A stretch of DNA of 64,000 nt from Ruminococcus flavefaciens (lineage in GTDB: Bacteria; Bacillota; Clostridia; Oscillospirales; Ruminococcaceae), in the NCBI GenBank assembly GCA_002371825.1, contig DFHF01000053.1:99804-163803 (forward strand), in the 5' to 3' direction. The notes beneath the pieces were generated by a model. The model saw nothing but the letters and a program-made list of their open reading frames with translations. It was not told the origin of the DNA and made no database searches. Below, one piece after another: positions 1 to 8,368 of this stretch; position 1 is the first letter of the stretch; every line of letters starts with the position of its first letter. The translations under genes and the position numbers were made by a program.

Positions 1-819
1 GGACGCGGAGATTCCCTGCGAATGGCAGGTGAAGCCCGCCGCAAGCTTGAAGAGCTCCGCCGGATATCCGTTGAGGAGGCTGAAAAAGCCATAGCTTCCC
101 CGACTTCCGGAAGAGATCTCACAAATGCCATAAGACTGCTTAACGAGGCCGGAGATGTTTACGGGAAGGACTCGCTGATAGAAAGAGCTGAATCCCAGCT
201 GTCAAAAGTATACGGCGAAGCGGTAAAGCACATGGAAGCCGGCGAAAACGGCAAAGCTGCTGAAAAATTCAAGTGGCTGGTGGACTACAAGGACGCTCTC
301 CCGCTTGGACTGCGCTGCGAAAGACTTGCTCAGCAGGAGGACATCAACAGGAAAAATGCCGCTTTTGAAGCTGCAAGAGAACGTGAGGAACAGGAAGCAA
401 TCGAGCGTAACCGTATCCGTGCGGAGCTCAATGCAAAGCTCAGGCAGCAGAAGTTCATAGGAAGTGTAGTTATCGGCATACTGGCAGCAATTTCACTGGT
501 TATGATCTGGCGATGCGTATCAGCAGCCAGAGGCTTTGAATTTGTAATGGCCTCCAACTACCGTATTCAGATGCTTACAGCATCACCTCTTCTGTGTTTT
601 CTGCTTATCCATAACGGAGCAAGAAATGGTCCTAAAGGCGGTACCGTAAATTCAGTCTCAGCACTGCTTGCGGTGTTCATGGCACTTATCACCTGCTGGT
701 TCATGCACAAAGCAGGAGGAGATATAATTTATCTCGGCTTCACCGCTGCACTTCACGCAGCAGCTATATTCATCGGAAATCTTTCCGGAAAAAAAGCCGC
801 AGACTACTACGATCAGTGA
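1..819 (+). CDS. Membrane protein, 5'-truncated, partner of the SPFH gene
   Basis: The reading frame is open to base 1 (the first seven codons run into the Met at 22), so the true start probably lies outside the window. The visible part has an Ala/Glu/Lys-rich helical region (about residues 1-145 from Met22) that resembles TPR-type helical repeats, including a charged coiled-coil-like stretch. Hydrophobic segments follow near residues 146-165, 180-197, 213-230 and 236-253, so the protein is probably anchored by about four membrane helices with a cytoplasmic N-terminal domain. It is 57 bp upstream of the SPFH/zinc-ribbon gene and in the same direction, so the two are probably co-transcribed. 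I do not recognise a named family. Confidence 0.75.
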   Translation, partial: GRGDSLRMAGEARRKLEELRRISVEEAEKAIASPTSGRDLTNAIRLLNEAGDVYGKDSLIERAESQLSKVYGEAVKHMEAGENGKAAEKFKWLVDYKDALPLGLRCERLAQQEDINRKNAAFEAAREREEQEAIERNRIRAELNAKLRQQKFIGSVVIGILAAISLVMIWRCVSAARGFEFVMASNYRIQMLTASPLLCFLLIHNGARNGPKGGTVNSVSALLAVFMALITCWFMHKAGGDIIYLGFTAALHAAAIFIGNLSGKKAADYYDQ

Positions 820-876
820 CAATATAAAATGATATAGGGAAACCGTAAGGGTCCCTTTAAAAAAGGAGGAAAAAAT

Positions 877-2346
877 ATGTTCAAAGGCAAAGACGAGCCC
901 AAAACTCCCGATCATGGCCTTGCCAGTGTGATAATGTATGAAGGCGACAACAAGACCTTCGTATACAAGCACCCGATCGAGAATTTCAACCTTGGTTCAC
1001 AGCTCATCGTTCACGAAACTCAGGAGGCTGTGTTCTTCCGTGACGGTCAGGCACTTGACCTCTTCGGTCCCGGACGCCACACACTGGCAACACAGAATCT
1101 GCCTGTTATCGGAAAGGCATATAAACTGCCCACAAATGCAGAGACACCTTTCCACTGTGAGGTCTACTTCATAAACAAGACCATACAGATGGGCATAAAA
1201 TGGGGTACAGACACAAAGGTGCGCTTTATCGAGCCTGAATCAGGACTTCCTATCGAGATAGGCGCCTGCGGACAGTTCAATCTCCGCATAAGCGATTCCA
1301 GAAGGCTTCTTATGAAGCTGGTAGGCACCGCCGGAGAATTCACACAGGCTGATATGGTCAACGGAAGCTTTGGCCTTAAGCCTACCGTAGCCAAGTTCAA
1401 GGCAATGATAATCAACAGGGTTAAGAGCAATCTTGCCCGTATCATAAAGGATAACAATATCAACATCCTCGAAATAGACGAGAGACTTGATACTATATCC
1501 GATAAACTCTGCGGAGTCATAAATGAGAATCTCAGCGAATACGGACTTGATATGCCCGATTTCTTCGTTGAGACCATACTCACTCCCGATGAGGACCCTA
1601 ACTACAGACGTCTTAAGCAGCAGCACGCTGACCTCTACCTGAAGGTACGTCAGGAGGAGATACTCAAGGCTGAGGCTGAAAAGGCAAGAGAGCGTCAGGC
1701 TGTAGAAGCCGAGACCGCTGCTCAGCTCAAAGTCATCAGTGCAAAGGGAGAAGCCGATGCTCTGGTAGTCAAGGCAGCAGCAGAGGCTGAGGAAATGAGA
1801 ATGAAGGGCTTCACCTACCGTGAGCAGACAGCCCGTGAGGTAGGTCTTGGAGCCGTTAACCATATGGGCGGAGGCTCAGGCGGAAATGCTGTCAGCGACA
1901 TTGCCGGCCTGGGAGTAGCTCTCGGCGCTATGGGCGGAGTTATGGACATGACAAAGAATGCCATGAATCCTATGACAGCCGGTGCCGCATCAGCTGTGGG
2001 AGGACTTATGGCCGGCGGCTGGACCTGCTCCTGCGGAAACAATGTCCCCACCGGAAACTTCTGCAATGTCTGCGGAAGCAAGCGTCCGGAGGCCTCCGGA
2101 AATACCTGGGACTGTGCCTGCGGGAACAAGGGCATAGTCGGAAACTTCTGCAATATATGCGGAGCTAAGCGTCCATCAGCTGATACCTGGGACTGCTCAT
2201 GCGGAAACAAGGGCATAGTCGGAAATTTCTGCAATAACTGCGGAGCTAAGCGTCCGGCAGCAGATGAAACATGGGACTGCTCATGCGGTGAAAAGAACAA
2301 CACCGGAAACTTCTGCCGTAACTGCGGAAAGAAGAAAGGAGAATGA
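877..2346 (+). CDS. SPFH-domain protein with four C-terminal zinc ribbons (virion-core-like / YdjI family)
   Basis: The 489-residue protein begins after a strong AGGAGG site at about 865. Residues about 20-290 form an SPFH/band-7 type domain followed by an Ala/Glu/Lys/Arg-rich helical region (residues 255-310). A Gly/Met/Ala-rich low-complexity segment follows (about 325-380). The C-terminus holds four near-identical modules of the form W-x-C-x-C-G...F-C-x-x-C-G, each with four cysteines, which are typical zinc ribbons. Bacterial relatives are often annotated as virion core protein or YdjI-like, and SPFH proteins assemble into membrane-associated oligomers. The exact function is not known. 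The stop overlaps the next gene in an ATGA, which indicates coupling. Confidence 0.88.
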   Translation: MFKGKDEPKTPDHGLASVIMYEGDNKTFVYKHPIENFNLGSQLIVHETQEAVFFRDGQALDLFGPGRHTLATQNLPVIGKAYKLPTNAETPFHCEVYFINKTIQMGIKWGTDTKVRFIEPESGLPIEIGACGQFNLRISDSRRLLMKLVGTAGEFTQADMVNGSFGLKPTVAKFKAMIINRVKSNLARIIKDNNINILEIDERLDTISDKLCGVINENLSEYGLDMPDFFVETILTPDEDPNYRRLKQQHADLYLKVRQEEILKAEAEKARERQAVEAETAAQLKVISAKGEADALVVKAAAEAEEMRMKGFTYREQTAREVGLGAVNHMGGGSGGNAVSDIAGLGVALGAMGGVMDMTKNAMNPMTAGAASAVGGLMAGGWTCSCGNNVPTGNFCNVCGSKRPEASGNTWDCACGNKGIVGNFCNICGAKRPSADTWDCSCGNKGIVGNFCNNCGAKRPAADETWDCSCGEKNNTGNFCRNCGKKKGE

Positions 2347-2348
2347 AC

Positions 2349-3044
2349 ATGAATAAGATCAGATCTCAGATATATATAATTATTCTTGTTATCGCAGCGG
2401 TATTTTCAGCATTTGCCTTCCTCATCCCGGTTGAGCGTGAGGCTGTATTCTGGATAAGCTATATTGCCGGAATGGCAGCAATACTCATACAGATACCGGT
2501 ATTCGGAGCCTCATATCCGAAGGAAACTCCTCTCAGCAGCAAGGTGCTTGGATATCCTGTATTCAGAGTCGGGATAATCTATCTTGTTGTACAGATGATA
2601 CTCAGCACAATACTCTTCTTCGCCGGCGACAGCGGAGATTTCCCGGTATGGCTGGCATTGCTGCTCTGCATAGTAGTGCTTGCAGCAGCACTTGTCCTCG
2701 GACTTTCTGCCAATATGGCAAGAGAGGCTATCTCCAATATGGAGACAGTTTCCAAAGTCGATACACGCATGATGAAATCACTTGCCCTCAGAGCAGAGGC
2801 ACTTGTTTCAAATACAAATGACCCCATGCTTGTAAAGGAGCTAAAAAAGCTGGCGGATGATATCTCATTCAGCGATCCTGTAAGTGATCCTGTTATCGCA
2901 GATCAGGAATATGCTCTTGCAAATGCCTTCGGACAGCTTGAAGCTGCTGTGAATTCACAGAATCCCGGCGCAATAGACCTTTGCCGAAATGTGGGCATAG
3001 CTCTTTCAAACCGCAACGCAGCCTGCAAGGCTAATAAGAGATAA
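2349..3044 (+). CDS. Integral membrane protein of unknown function, third gene of SPFH operon
   Basis: Two in-frame starts exist. The ATG at 2343 overlaps the SPFH stop but sits directly on the GGAG site, while the ATG at 2349 has proper spacing from it, so 2349 is preferred (231 residues). Four hydrophobic segments lie in the first 125 residues (near 8-25, 33-52, 74-92 and 100-120), followed by a soluble helical C-terminal half. No catalytic motif is visible. The tight coupling to the SPFH gene suggests a membrane partner of that assembly, which is inference. A strong hairpin terminator closes the operon. Confidence 0.8.
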   Translation: MNKIRSQIYIIILVIAAVFSAFAFLIPVEREAVFWISYIAGMAAILIQIPVFGASYPKETPLSSKVLGYPVFRVGIIYLVVQMILSTILFFAGDSGDFPVWLALLLCIVVLAAALVLGLSANMAREAISNMETVSKVDTRMMKSLALRAEALVSNTNDPMLVKELKKLADDISFSDPVSDPVIADQEYALANAFGQLEAAVNSQNPGAIDLCRNVGIALSNRNAACKANKR

Positions 3045-3045
3045 T

Positions 3046-3080
3046 AAAAAGCCTCTCCGGAAGGAGAGGCTTTATTTTTT
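3046..3080. terminator. Bidirectional rho-independent terminator
   Basis: A perfect 11-bp stem (3048-3058 with 3063-3073, loop GGAA) is followed by a T-run on the + strand. The complement ends in TTTTTATT, so it can also stop the flavodoxin gene coming from the right. Confidence 0.9.
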
Positions 3081-3108
3081 CAATAAAGTTTGTAATAATA
3101 CATATAAC

Positions 3109-3651
3109 TCAGCTTATACTGCTGCAAAATCCGGTGATCTCAGCTGTCCTCGGAGCAACAGCCTCTTTATACTCAACAGAGCAAAGTCCGAGACTTCCGC
3201 AGCACCCGATTTCAAGATGTCCGTAAAAATGCTCGATGCTTCCGATTATGCGCTCACATTCCCTCATAGAAGGTCCTGTCCTGAGAGCAATGACATATCC
3301 CCTTTTTCCGGGACTTATTGAAGCATGGGGCTCATGGGTATTGCACCAGGGAGTACATCTGTCAATGAAAGCTTTAAACTGTCCCGGTATATCCGCCCAG
3401 TAAGATGGTGACACTGAAACTACTATATCAGCCTTTTCAAATTCATCCATGATGATATCGATATCATCCGACTGAACGCATACAGCAGTCTCATGGCAGC
3501 TACGGCAGCCCTTGCAGAAGCTGAAGCTGTAGTCATCTATGCATATGCTTTTCGTCTCAAACCTTTTGGAAAGTTCGCCGGCAGCTATATTAACTATCTC
3601 TGCTGTTGCACCGTTCCTGACAGGACTGCAATTGATGATAAGTGCTTTCAT
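3109..3651 (-). CDS. Flavodoxin-family NAD(P)H-dependent oxidoreductase
   Basis: The start at 3651 is set by an AGGAGG site nine bases upstream; the longer open frame upstream reads through a dispersed repeat and is not real coding. The 180-residue protein opens with the FMN-reductase signature MKALIINCSPVRNG, in which the phosphate-binding loop follows the first strand. It carries a four-cysteine cluster C46-x2-C49-x2-C52-x5-C58 typical of the iron-sulfur flavoprotein/WrbA-like branch of small flavodoxins. The expected role is cytosolic two-electron reduction of quinones or other small substrates; the substrate is unknown. It is monocistronic and ends at the bidirectional terminator. Confidence 0.85.
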   Translation of the reverse strand: MKALIINCSPVRNGATAEIVNIAAGELSKRFETKSICIDDYSFSFCKGCRSCHETAVCVQSDDIDIIMDEFEKADIVVSVSPSYWADIPGQFKAFIDRCTPWCNTHEPHASISPGKRGYVIALRTGPSMRECERIIGSIEHFYGHLEIGCCGSLGLCSVEYKEAVAPRTAEITGFCSSIS

Positions 3652-3672
3652 TCTATGTACCTCCTGAAAAAA

Positions 3673-3799
3673 TATTGATGTGCCAATTAGATCCTGAATA
3701 ACAGATGCCCAGAATTTTTGTTGTGAGACAAGGTTTCCTAACGCAGTATCGCAGCAAAAAAACAAGCAGGCAACTTAAAGAGATAGTTGGTACATCAAT
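3673..3799. repeat. MITE-like dispersed repeat, copy 1 (127 bp)
   Basis: The left end TATTGATGTGCCAATTA and the right end, read in reverse complement (ATTGATGTACCAACTA), form imperfect terminal inverted repeats. The interior is shared with copies at 15003, 18191 and 26001. It ends about 20 bp upstream of the flavodoxin start. A TA dinucleotide target is possible, although the right side here reads TG. Confidence 0.8.
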
Positions 3800-3846
3800 G
3801 AAATAAGCCGTATTATATCACTTTTTCAGAAGTATGTCAAGCAGTT

Positions 3847-4281
3847 TCAGAGCCATTGTATGAAAGCAGTTTTATCCGATGAATTATACCCGGCTTTCCT
3901 GTAAAAATCAAGAGTGCTCTCTGACTTTGAACCGGTGAGCAGCATCATCTTATAACAATCCTCACTGACTGCGATCTCTCTCGCACGATCAAGACAGGCT
4001 GAAGCATATCCCCTGCCTCTGTAATCCGAATGTGTCACAACATTTTCGATAAATGCATAGGGCCTTATGTTTCTTGTAAGATTAGGAATGATAACGCATA
4101 TACATGATGATACTATCCTGCCCTTATCCTCATAGACAATCACATGGTGATTCTCATCATTCATTATCTGCTCCCATGTCCGGCGCAGATGTTCACTGTC
4201 ATCAGGCACTCCTGATTCATGAAGATGAGTATAGAGTTCAAGAAGCTGAGCAAGCTCCTCTTTTCTTATTTCCCTTACCAT
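3847..4281 (-). CDS. GNAT-family N-acetyltransferase
   Basis: The protein is 144 residues with an AGGGGG ribosome site upstream of 4281. The acetyl-CoA binding motif A is clear: strand FIENVVTH followed by R88-G-R-G-Y-A93 and the helix CLDRAREIA. The C-terminal FYRKAGY is the usual GNAT motif B end. It is expected to transfer an acetyl group from acetyl-CoA to an amine of an unidentified substrate in the cytoplasm. It lies downstream of spoVT on the same strand, but the terminator between them suggests separate transcription. Confidence 0.88.
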   Translation of the reverse strand: MVREIRKEELAQLLELYTHLHESGVPDDSEHLRRTWEQIMNDENHHVIVYEDKGRIVSSCICVIIPNLTRNIRPYAFIENVVTHSDYRGRGYASACLDRAREIAVSEDCYKMMLLTGSKSESTLDFYRKAGYNSSDKTAFIQWL

Positions 4282-4333
4282 AAATCATCCCCCTTTTCAG
4301 ATCATTATATCATCACTGCCTTATATTGTCAAC

Positions 4334-4367
4334 AAAAAAGCTGCCGGATCCAAAACGGGTCCGGCAG
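4334..4367 (-). terminator. Terminator of spoVT
   Basis: The hairpin at 4341-4367 (CTGCCGGA arms) is followed on the minus strand by CTTTTTT. It lies directly after the spoVT stop. Confidence 0.85.
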
Positions 4368-4372
4368 TATTT

Positions 4373-4912
4373 TTACTCTATCTGCTTTGCAAGGAACTGC
4401 GCCGCAGCGTTTATAAGACTTTTTTGCAGGTCTGTTACCTCTGTGCACTTTTCCGAGCTCAGAAATGCAACTGCTCCGGAAACATCTCCGGCAGTTATAA
4501 CAGGCACCGCAGCAATCGCTGTTCTGTCAGTACCCTCTGCCGGAAAGAAACTGTTTGTTCTTCCGTCAGGACAATAGTACTGTCCCCTGCTGTCCATAAG
4601 CTCTTCAAGCTGACCTGTAACCCGCCGCTCAGCAAACTCCTTTTTCGGCACTCCGGCAGACGCTGCTACATGATCCTTATCAAAGATAAGCACCGGACAG
4701 CCTGCTATCTTATGCATTATCTCCGCTACATTCCCTGCATTTTCACTCAGCTCACTTATTGCTGAGTATTTCTTGAATATTACTTCACCCTCGCTGTTGG
4801 TGTATATCTCCAACGGGTCGCCCTCACGGATACGCATAGTGCGTCTTATCTCCTTAGGGATGACCACACGTCCGAGGTCGTCTATCCTTCTTACAATACC
4901 AGTGGCTTTCAT
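4373..4912 (-). CDS. spoVT: Stage V sporulation protein T (AbrB/SpoVT transcription regulator)
   Basis: The protein is 179 residues, the usual SpoVT length. Residues 1-50 are an AbrB-type swapped-hairpin DNA-binding domain with the hallmark GIVRRIDDLGRVVIPKEIRR. Residues about 60-178 form the GAF-like regulatory domain. In Bacilli and Clostridia SpoVT modulates sigma-G-dependent forespore genes. In Ruminococcus, where sporulation is uncertain, the gene is often retained as a global regulator. A GGGAGG ribosome site is seven bases from the ATG and lies in a predicted hairpin (see 4919-4951). Confidence 0.92.
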   Translation of the reverse strand: MKATGIVRRIDDLGRVVIPKEIRRTMRIREGDPLEIYTNSEGEVIFKKYSAISELSENAGNVAEIMHKIAGCPVLIFDKDHVAASAGVPKKEFAERRVTGQLEELMDSRGQYYCPDGRTNSFFPAEGTDRTAIAAVPVITAGDVSGAVAFLSSEKCTEVTDLQKSLINAAAQFLAKQIE

Positions 4913-4918
4913 AATAAT

Positions 4919-4951
4919 AACCTCCCAAAATCATTTTGACTTTGTGAGGTT
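4919..4951 (-). promoter_or_regulatory. Leader hairpin covering the spoVT ribosome site
   Basis: In the minus-strand RNA, AACCUC (4946-4951) can pair with GAGGUU (4919-4924), which overlaps the GGGAGG site, and an inner CAAAAU/AUUUUG helix extends it. This could limit translation of spoVT; inference from pairing only. The next 430 bases up to the insertion sequence (4952-5385) are AT-rich and hold no gene I can support. Confidence 0.4.
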
Positions 4952-5385
4952 AGTATTTCCGGGAATTATTTGATTATGCGTTAAAGATTATATAGGTTCT
5001 CTAACTGCAACAAGCATTAAGCATCACTGTAATTATCCTCAACGTTATAAAAGATAAATCATTCAAGAATTGTTATCGCCTCAGAAACGTTAATTTTGAT
5101 TTTTCAAATGCCAGTCAATTTTCTCAAACGTCATTTAAAGGTTGCAGTAATTTGGATTTTCACGATTCTGGAAATGTTACAGATTCAAATATACGATATA
5201 TTCCCTGAAAGATTTATTAATGAGCATATTGAAAAAATAGAGTTTCAAATGTTATGAAGTTCAAAAGATATGAAACAAAAAGATGATAAGTTGGAAAAGA
5301 TAAAAAAGTAAAGAAGATCAAAATCCTCACAATTTTTTCTTTTTGTCAGCAATGATATTTATTTCAGACGTTATCGGTCTTAAAG

Positions 5386-5393
5386 AATTATTT
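5386..5393. repeat. Left target-site duplication of the insertion sequence
   Basis: The octamer AATTATTT directly precedes the left inverted repeat and recurs at 6885-6892 directly after the right one. An 8-bp duplication is characteristic of IS256-family transposition. Confidence 0.92.
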
Positions 5394-5470
5394 GAGTCTC
5401 TGAAAAAAGTCTGTAAAAAGTCAGCAAACTGTGATAAAATAGAATTAATATCACAGGAGGCTGATTTTTT

Positions 5471-6697
5471 ATGGCAAGAAGAAAAAGAGAACCGATGAGC
5501 GAGGGAAAGAAGAACATCATAGGAATGCTGCTTGAGGAATACGACATCAAGTCAGCTAAGGATATTGAGGATGCTCTCAAAGACCTTCTCGGAGGAACGA
5601 TCCAGGAAATGCTTGAGTCTGAAATGGACGAACATCTGGGATATCAGGAATATGAGCGTTCCGACAATCCTGACTCCCGCAACGGCAAGAAAACCAAGAA
5701 GATCCGCGGAAACTTCGGAGAAACTGAAATAGAAGTGCCGCAGGATCGTGACGGCAGTTTTGAGCCAAAAGTCGTAAAGAAGCGTCAGAAGGACATCTCA
5801 GGCATTGAGCAGAAGATAATTGCTCTGTATACTAAAGGAATGACCACACGCCAAATAAGCGAAACTATCGAAGATATCTACGGATTTGAAGTCAGCGACG
5901 GTATGGTATCAGATATCACAGACCGCCTTCTACCGCAGATAGAGGACTGGCAGAAACGTCCATTAGACGAAGTATATCCGATAGTATTCATTGATGCTGT
6001 ACACTTCTCAGTGCGTGATAACGGACAGATCAGGAAGCTTGCCGCATATGTGATTCTTGCTGTCAGCATAACAGGTCACAAGGAAGTCCTTTCAATACAT
6101 ATCGGTGAAAACGAGAGCGCCAAGTACTGGCTTGGTGTTCTGAACGAGCTGAAAAATCGTGGAGTTAAGGATATTCTCGTCATCTGCGCAGACGGACTTA
6201 CAGGAATTAAAGAAGCCGTATCAGCTGCATTTCCGCAGACTGAGCTTCAGCGCTGCATCGTTCATCAGGTAAGGAATACACTGAAATACGTCGGTGAGAA
6301 GAACAAGAAGGAGTTGGCAAATGACCTAAAAACGATCTATCATGCGCCTTCCGAGGATGCTGCTCTTGAAGCTCTTGATCGTGTTACTGAAAAATGGGAG
6401 GACGATTATCCCAACGCTATGAAGAGCTGGTACAAGAACTGGGACGTAATATCACCGATTTTTAAGTTCTCATCTGACGTCAGAAAAGTCATTTATACCA
6501 CCAACGCTATAGAGAGCCTTAACAGTGGCTATCGCCGTCTGAACAAGCAGAGAAGCGTATTTCCAAGCGATACAGCACTCCTGAAGGCTCTGTATCTTGC
6601 AACGCATGAGATAACGAAGAAATGGACTATGCCGCTACGAAACTGGGGCAAAGTCCTGGGCGAACTGGAGATCATGTATCCCGACAGGATCGGCTGA
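5471..6697 (+). CDS. IS256-family (Mutator-type) transposase
   Basis: The 408-residue protein has the full length of the family. The DDE catalytic triad is visible as D175 (VFIDAVHF), D241 (ICADGLTG) and E348 (TTNAIESLN), with the conserved C262-x2-H265 following the second Asp and the C-terminal NSGYRRLNKQR. The N-terminal region (about 1-110) contains the DNA-binding helices. It cuts and joins the element ends through a circular or copy-out intermediate in this family. AGGAGG lies ten bases before the ATG. The frame is uninterrupted. Confidence 0.97.
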   Translation: MARRKREPMSEGKKNIIGMLLEEYDIKSAKDIEDALKDLLGGTIQEMLESEMDEHLGYQEYERSDNPDSRNGKKTKKIRGNFGETEIEVPQDRDGSFEPKVVKKRQKDISGIEQKIIALYTKGMTTRQISETIEDIYGFEVSDGMVSDITDRLLPQIEDWQKRPLDEVYPIVFIDAVHFSVRDNGQIRKLAAYVILAVSITGHKEVLSIHIGENESAKYWLGVLNELKNRGVKDILVICADGLTGIKEAVSAAFPQTELQRCIVHQVRNTLKYVGEKNKKELANDLKTIYHAPSEDAALEALDRVTEKWEDDYPNAMKSWYKNWDVISPIFKFSSDVRKVIYTTNAIESLNSGYRRLNKQRSVFPSDTALLKALYLATHEITKKWTMPLRNWGKVLGELEIMYPDRIG

Positions 6698-6764
6698 GGC
6701 GCCGGATATCAGCCTGATTCCATTCCGCTGCGCTCCATTCCAGCAGGCTGATATCCAAAGAACC

Positions 6765-6828
6765 TTGACAAATTACAGTATCCATTGTATACTGTAAAAA
6801 AATCGGAGCGGCTATTTTCAAGCCGCTC
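6765..6828 (+). promoter_or_regulatory. Outward-facing consensus promoter in the IS right end, with palindrome and hairpin
   Basis: TTGACA (6765-6770), a 17-bp spacer and TATACT (6788-6793) point out of the element. The spacer and -10 box lie inside a 9-bp inverted repeat TTACAGTAT / ATACTGTAA (6773-6781, 6789-6797), which could be an operator. A perfect 8-bp hairpin GAGCGGCT/AGCCGCTC (6806-6828) follows at the expected start of the transcript. Confidence 0.6.
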
Positions 6829-6884
6829 ACAACATAACGTTTTTATCACAGTTTTTAAATTTACAGAGATTTTTTCGCAGAGCC

Positions 6885-6892
6885 AATTATTT
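6885..6892. repeat. Right target-site duplication of the insertion sequence
   Basis: AATTATTT is identical to 5386-5393. The flank 6893-7031 has only an 18-codon open frame from 6910 with no ribosome site, possibly a gene relic. Confidence 0.92.
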
Positions 6893-7031
6893 ACATAATG
6901 TGCATTAATATGAATAAACCGCTCCTCCTTCCACAGCTTAACGAAACTATTGCCGCACTTCTGCGCTGACCGTCCATGTGCACCGCATATTAAAAATTAT
7001 CATTGTATACCTTTCCACATCAATTGAATAA

Positions 7032-7646
7032 TTAATCTAAATCAACATCTATAAATTCTACATCAACATCTTCAGCGTCAAATGTTATAGTCTGATTTTT
7101 CTTAAATCTGTTATAATAATCAAGTCTTAATACAACACTGTGAACAAATTTCTCGATTTGCTCCTTAGAAAAGCCTTTCTTATATGCCCAAAAACAGAAC
7201 TTAATCTCAGTCTCACTTCGACGCTCCATGCAGAATCCGGCTATTTGCATATCATTAGTAATAAAAAAATTTTCTGACAGATCAATATCTTCAACAAAAA
7301 ATGCAGGGGTATATGATGAGGATTTTACAAATGTGGGATTATCTATCTTTATAGTATAAGATATGTATAAATAATCCTCAACATTTTCGAAAGCTGGAGG
7401 ATCTCCCTGCCAGAACTCACCCATATCATCACAATTGACATCCTTAGAATCTTCATACATTCCTTTAAGAAATGCTAATCTTTCCTCTTCGGTTTCTTGA
7501 CCAATAGCCGATTCTTGGTATATTTCAATTTTTGTGATAGTTACTTTTGGAGGTGCTAAAATAAAGATTTTTATAAACACTATTGCGGCGATACATATGA
7601 GTATAACCAATGCTAAAACTATATATGTAATTTTTTTCTTAGTCAT
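7032..7646 (-). CDS. Hypothetical single-pass membrane protein with extracellular domain
   Basis: The 204-residue protein begins with a Lys-rich N-terminus and one strong hydrophobic helix (about residues 7-30), followed by a soluble acidic domain rich in beta-strand-like patterns (IEIYQE, YLYISYTIKID, ITFDAEDVDVEF). This suggests a membrane-anchored domain facing outside. No motif or family is recognised. Codon use is AT-rich compared with the housekeeping genes nearby, as in the other small membrane proteins of this island (7-15 kb). GGA lies nine bases before the ATG. Confidence 0.7.
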   Translation of the reverse strand: MTKKKITYIVLALVILICIAAIVFIKIFILAPPKVTITKIEIYQESAIGQETEEERLAFLKGMYEDSKDVNCDDMGEFWQGDPPAFENVEDYLYISYTIKIDNPTFVKSSSYTPAFFVEDIDLSENFFITNDMQIAGFCMERRSETEIKFCFWAYKKGFSKEQIEKFVHSVVLRLDYYNRFKKNQTITFDAEDVDVEFIDVDLD

Positions 7647-7669
7647 TTTTTCATTCCTTTATTTATAAT

Positions 7670-7692
7670 GCAGGAGACAAAATATCTCCTGC
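7670..7692. terminator. Hairpin between membrane protein gene and decayed amidase gene
   Basis: The stem GCAGGAGA / TCTCCTGC has a 7-base loop and is followed on the + strand by ATATTTTTTT. On the minus strand, where both neighbours are transcribed, the trailing sequence is only AT-rich, so it would be a weak stop there. Confidence 0.5.
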
Positions 7693-7766
7693 ATATTTTT
7701 TTATCTTACTTTTATTAAGCGAGCTTGAGCGTAATTGTTTTTTCCCAATTCTGATTTAATCCAACT

Positions 7767-7981
7767 TTAAAAATTAGCACCTTCCTTAGCCTGCTTATAT
7801 CCACCTGCTTCCAGACACTGAGTAACAAAATATGTACAATCTCCCCATCCGGATCATAATTACAATAGTATTTTCTTGCATAGCCCCGGGCACTATACTT
7901 ATTATAGGCATTTGAATTTAATACAGTGAATTATGATAACGCTAATGCTGCGGATGTTAGTGAAATTAGTAATTTTTTCAT
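7767..7981 (-). pseudogene. Decayed secreted amidase-like (Amidase_6) protein
   Basis: An AAGGAG site precedes an ATG at 7981 encoding a signal-peptide-like MKKLLISLTSAALALS that is broken by a TAA at codon 17. The same frame resumes with NAYNKYSARGYARKYY..., then needs one frameshift to give GDCTYFVTQCLEAGGYKQA before ending. The R-x2-AxxYA..., GDCT-x-FV-x-QCL-x-AGG pattern is that of the putative amidase domain family (PF12671), whose Cys is catalytic. The gene is therefore broken by a stop, a frameshift and C-terminal loss. The remainder of 7982-8275 holds no gene I can support. Confidence 0.72.
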
Positions 7982-8275
7982 AATAGACTCCTTATTATAT
8001 TTTTTTTGACAAGTGCACTGCCTGCGATAAATGATAACATAGTTGCACATCGTTGTCAATCGGGCTAATGTGATAGTTATCGGACTTTGCCGATTTACGA
8101 CATCTCATATCTCAGTCTTATATGTGGTTTATATTCATAAGATCAAAGGAGTAATCTCAGCTTCTTTCAGCTCCCGTATAGCAATGGCCGCCCTTACTGT
8201 TTAAGCTATACACTTTCCACTATTCGGGCATATTCAGGGCTCTCCCCTGTTAGAATACCTCATTTCGGACAAAGT

Positions 8276-8311
8276 AAAAACCGCCTCCAGATCATAATTC
8301 AGGGGCGGTTT
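8276..8311 (-). terminator. Terminator of the LRR-transglutaminase gene
   Basis: On the minus strand the arms AAACCGCC / GGCGGTTT enclose a 20-base loop and are followed by TTACTTTG. It lies about 60 bases after the stop. Confidence 0.65.
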
Positions 8312-8368
8312 CTGCTGCACTGACAGCTACGATATATTAGATGAATTTAACATTATAGAAAATGATTA

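Larger units (their letters stand above)
5394..6884 (+). mobile_element. Complete IS256-family insertion sequence (1491 bp)
   Basis: The ends are defined by related inverted repeats: left GAGTCTCTGAAAAAA..., right (reverse complement) GGCTCTGCGAAAAAA..., both continuing into TCTGTAAA and an AAACTGTGATAAAA block. Identical octamers AATTATTT flank the element. It carries one intact Mutator-type transposase, a 13-bp inverted repeat after the gene (6704-6716 / 6744-6756) and an outward promoter near the right end. Everything needed for activity appears present, and the perfect target duplication suggests recent insertion. Confidence 0.92.

Noticed and set aside
2022..2343. DNA-level tandem repeat at the 3' end of the SPFH gene
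   Set aside because: It is explained by the four zinc-ribbon modules of the protein.
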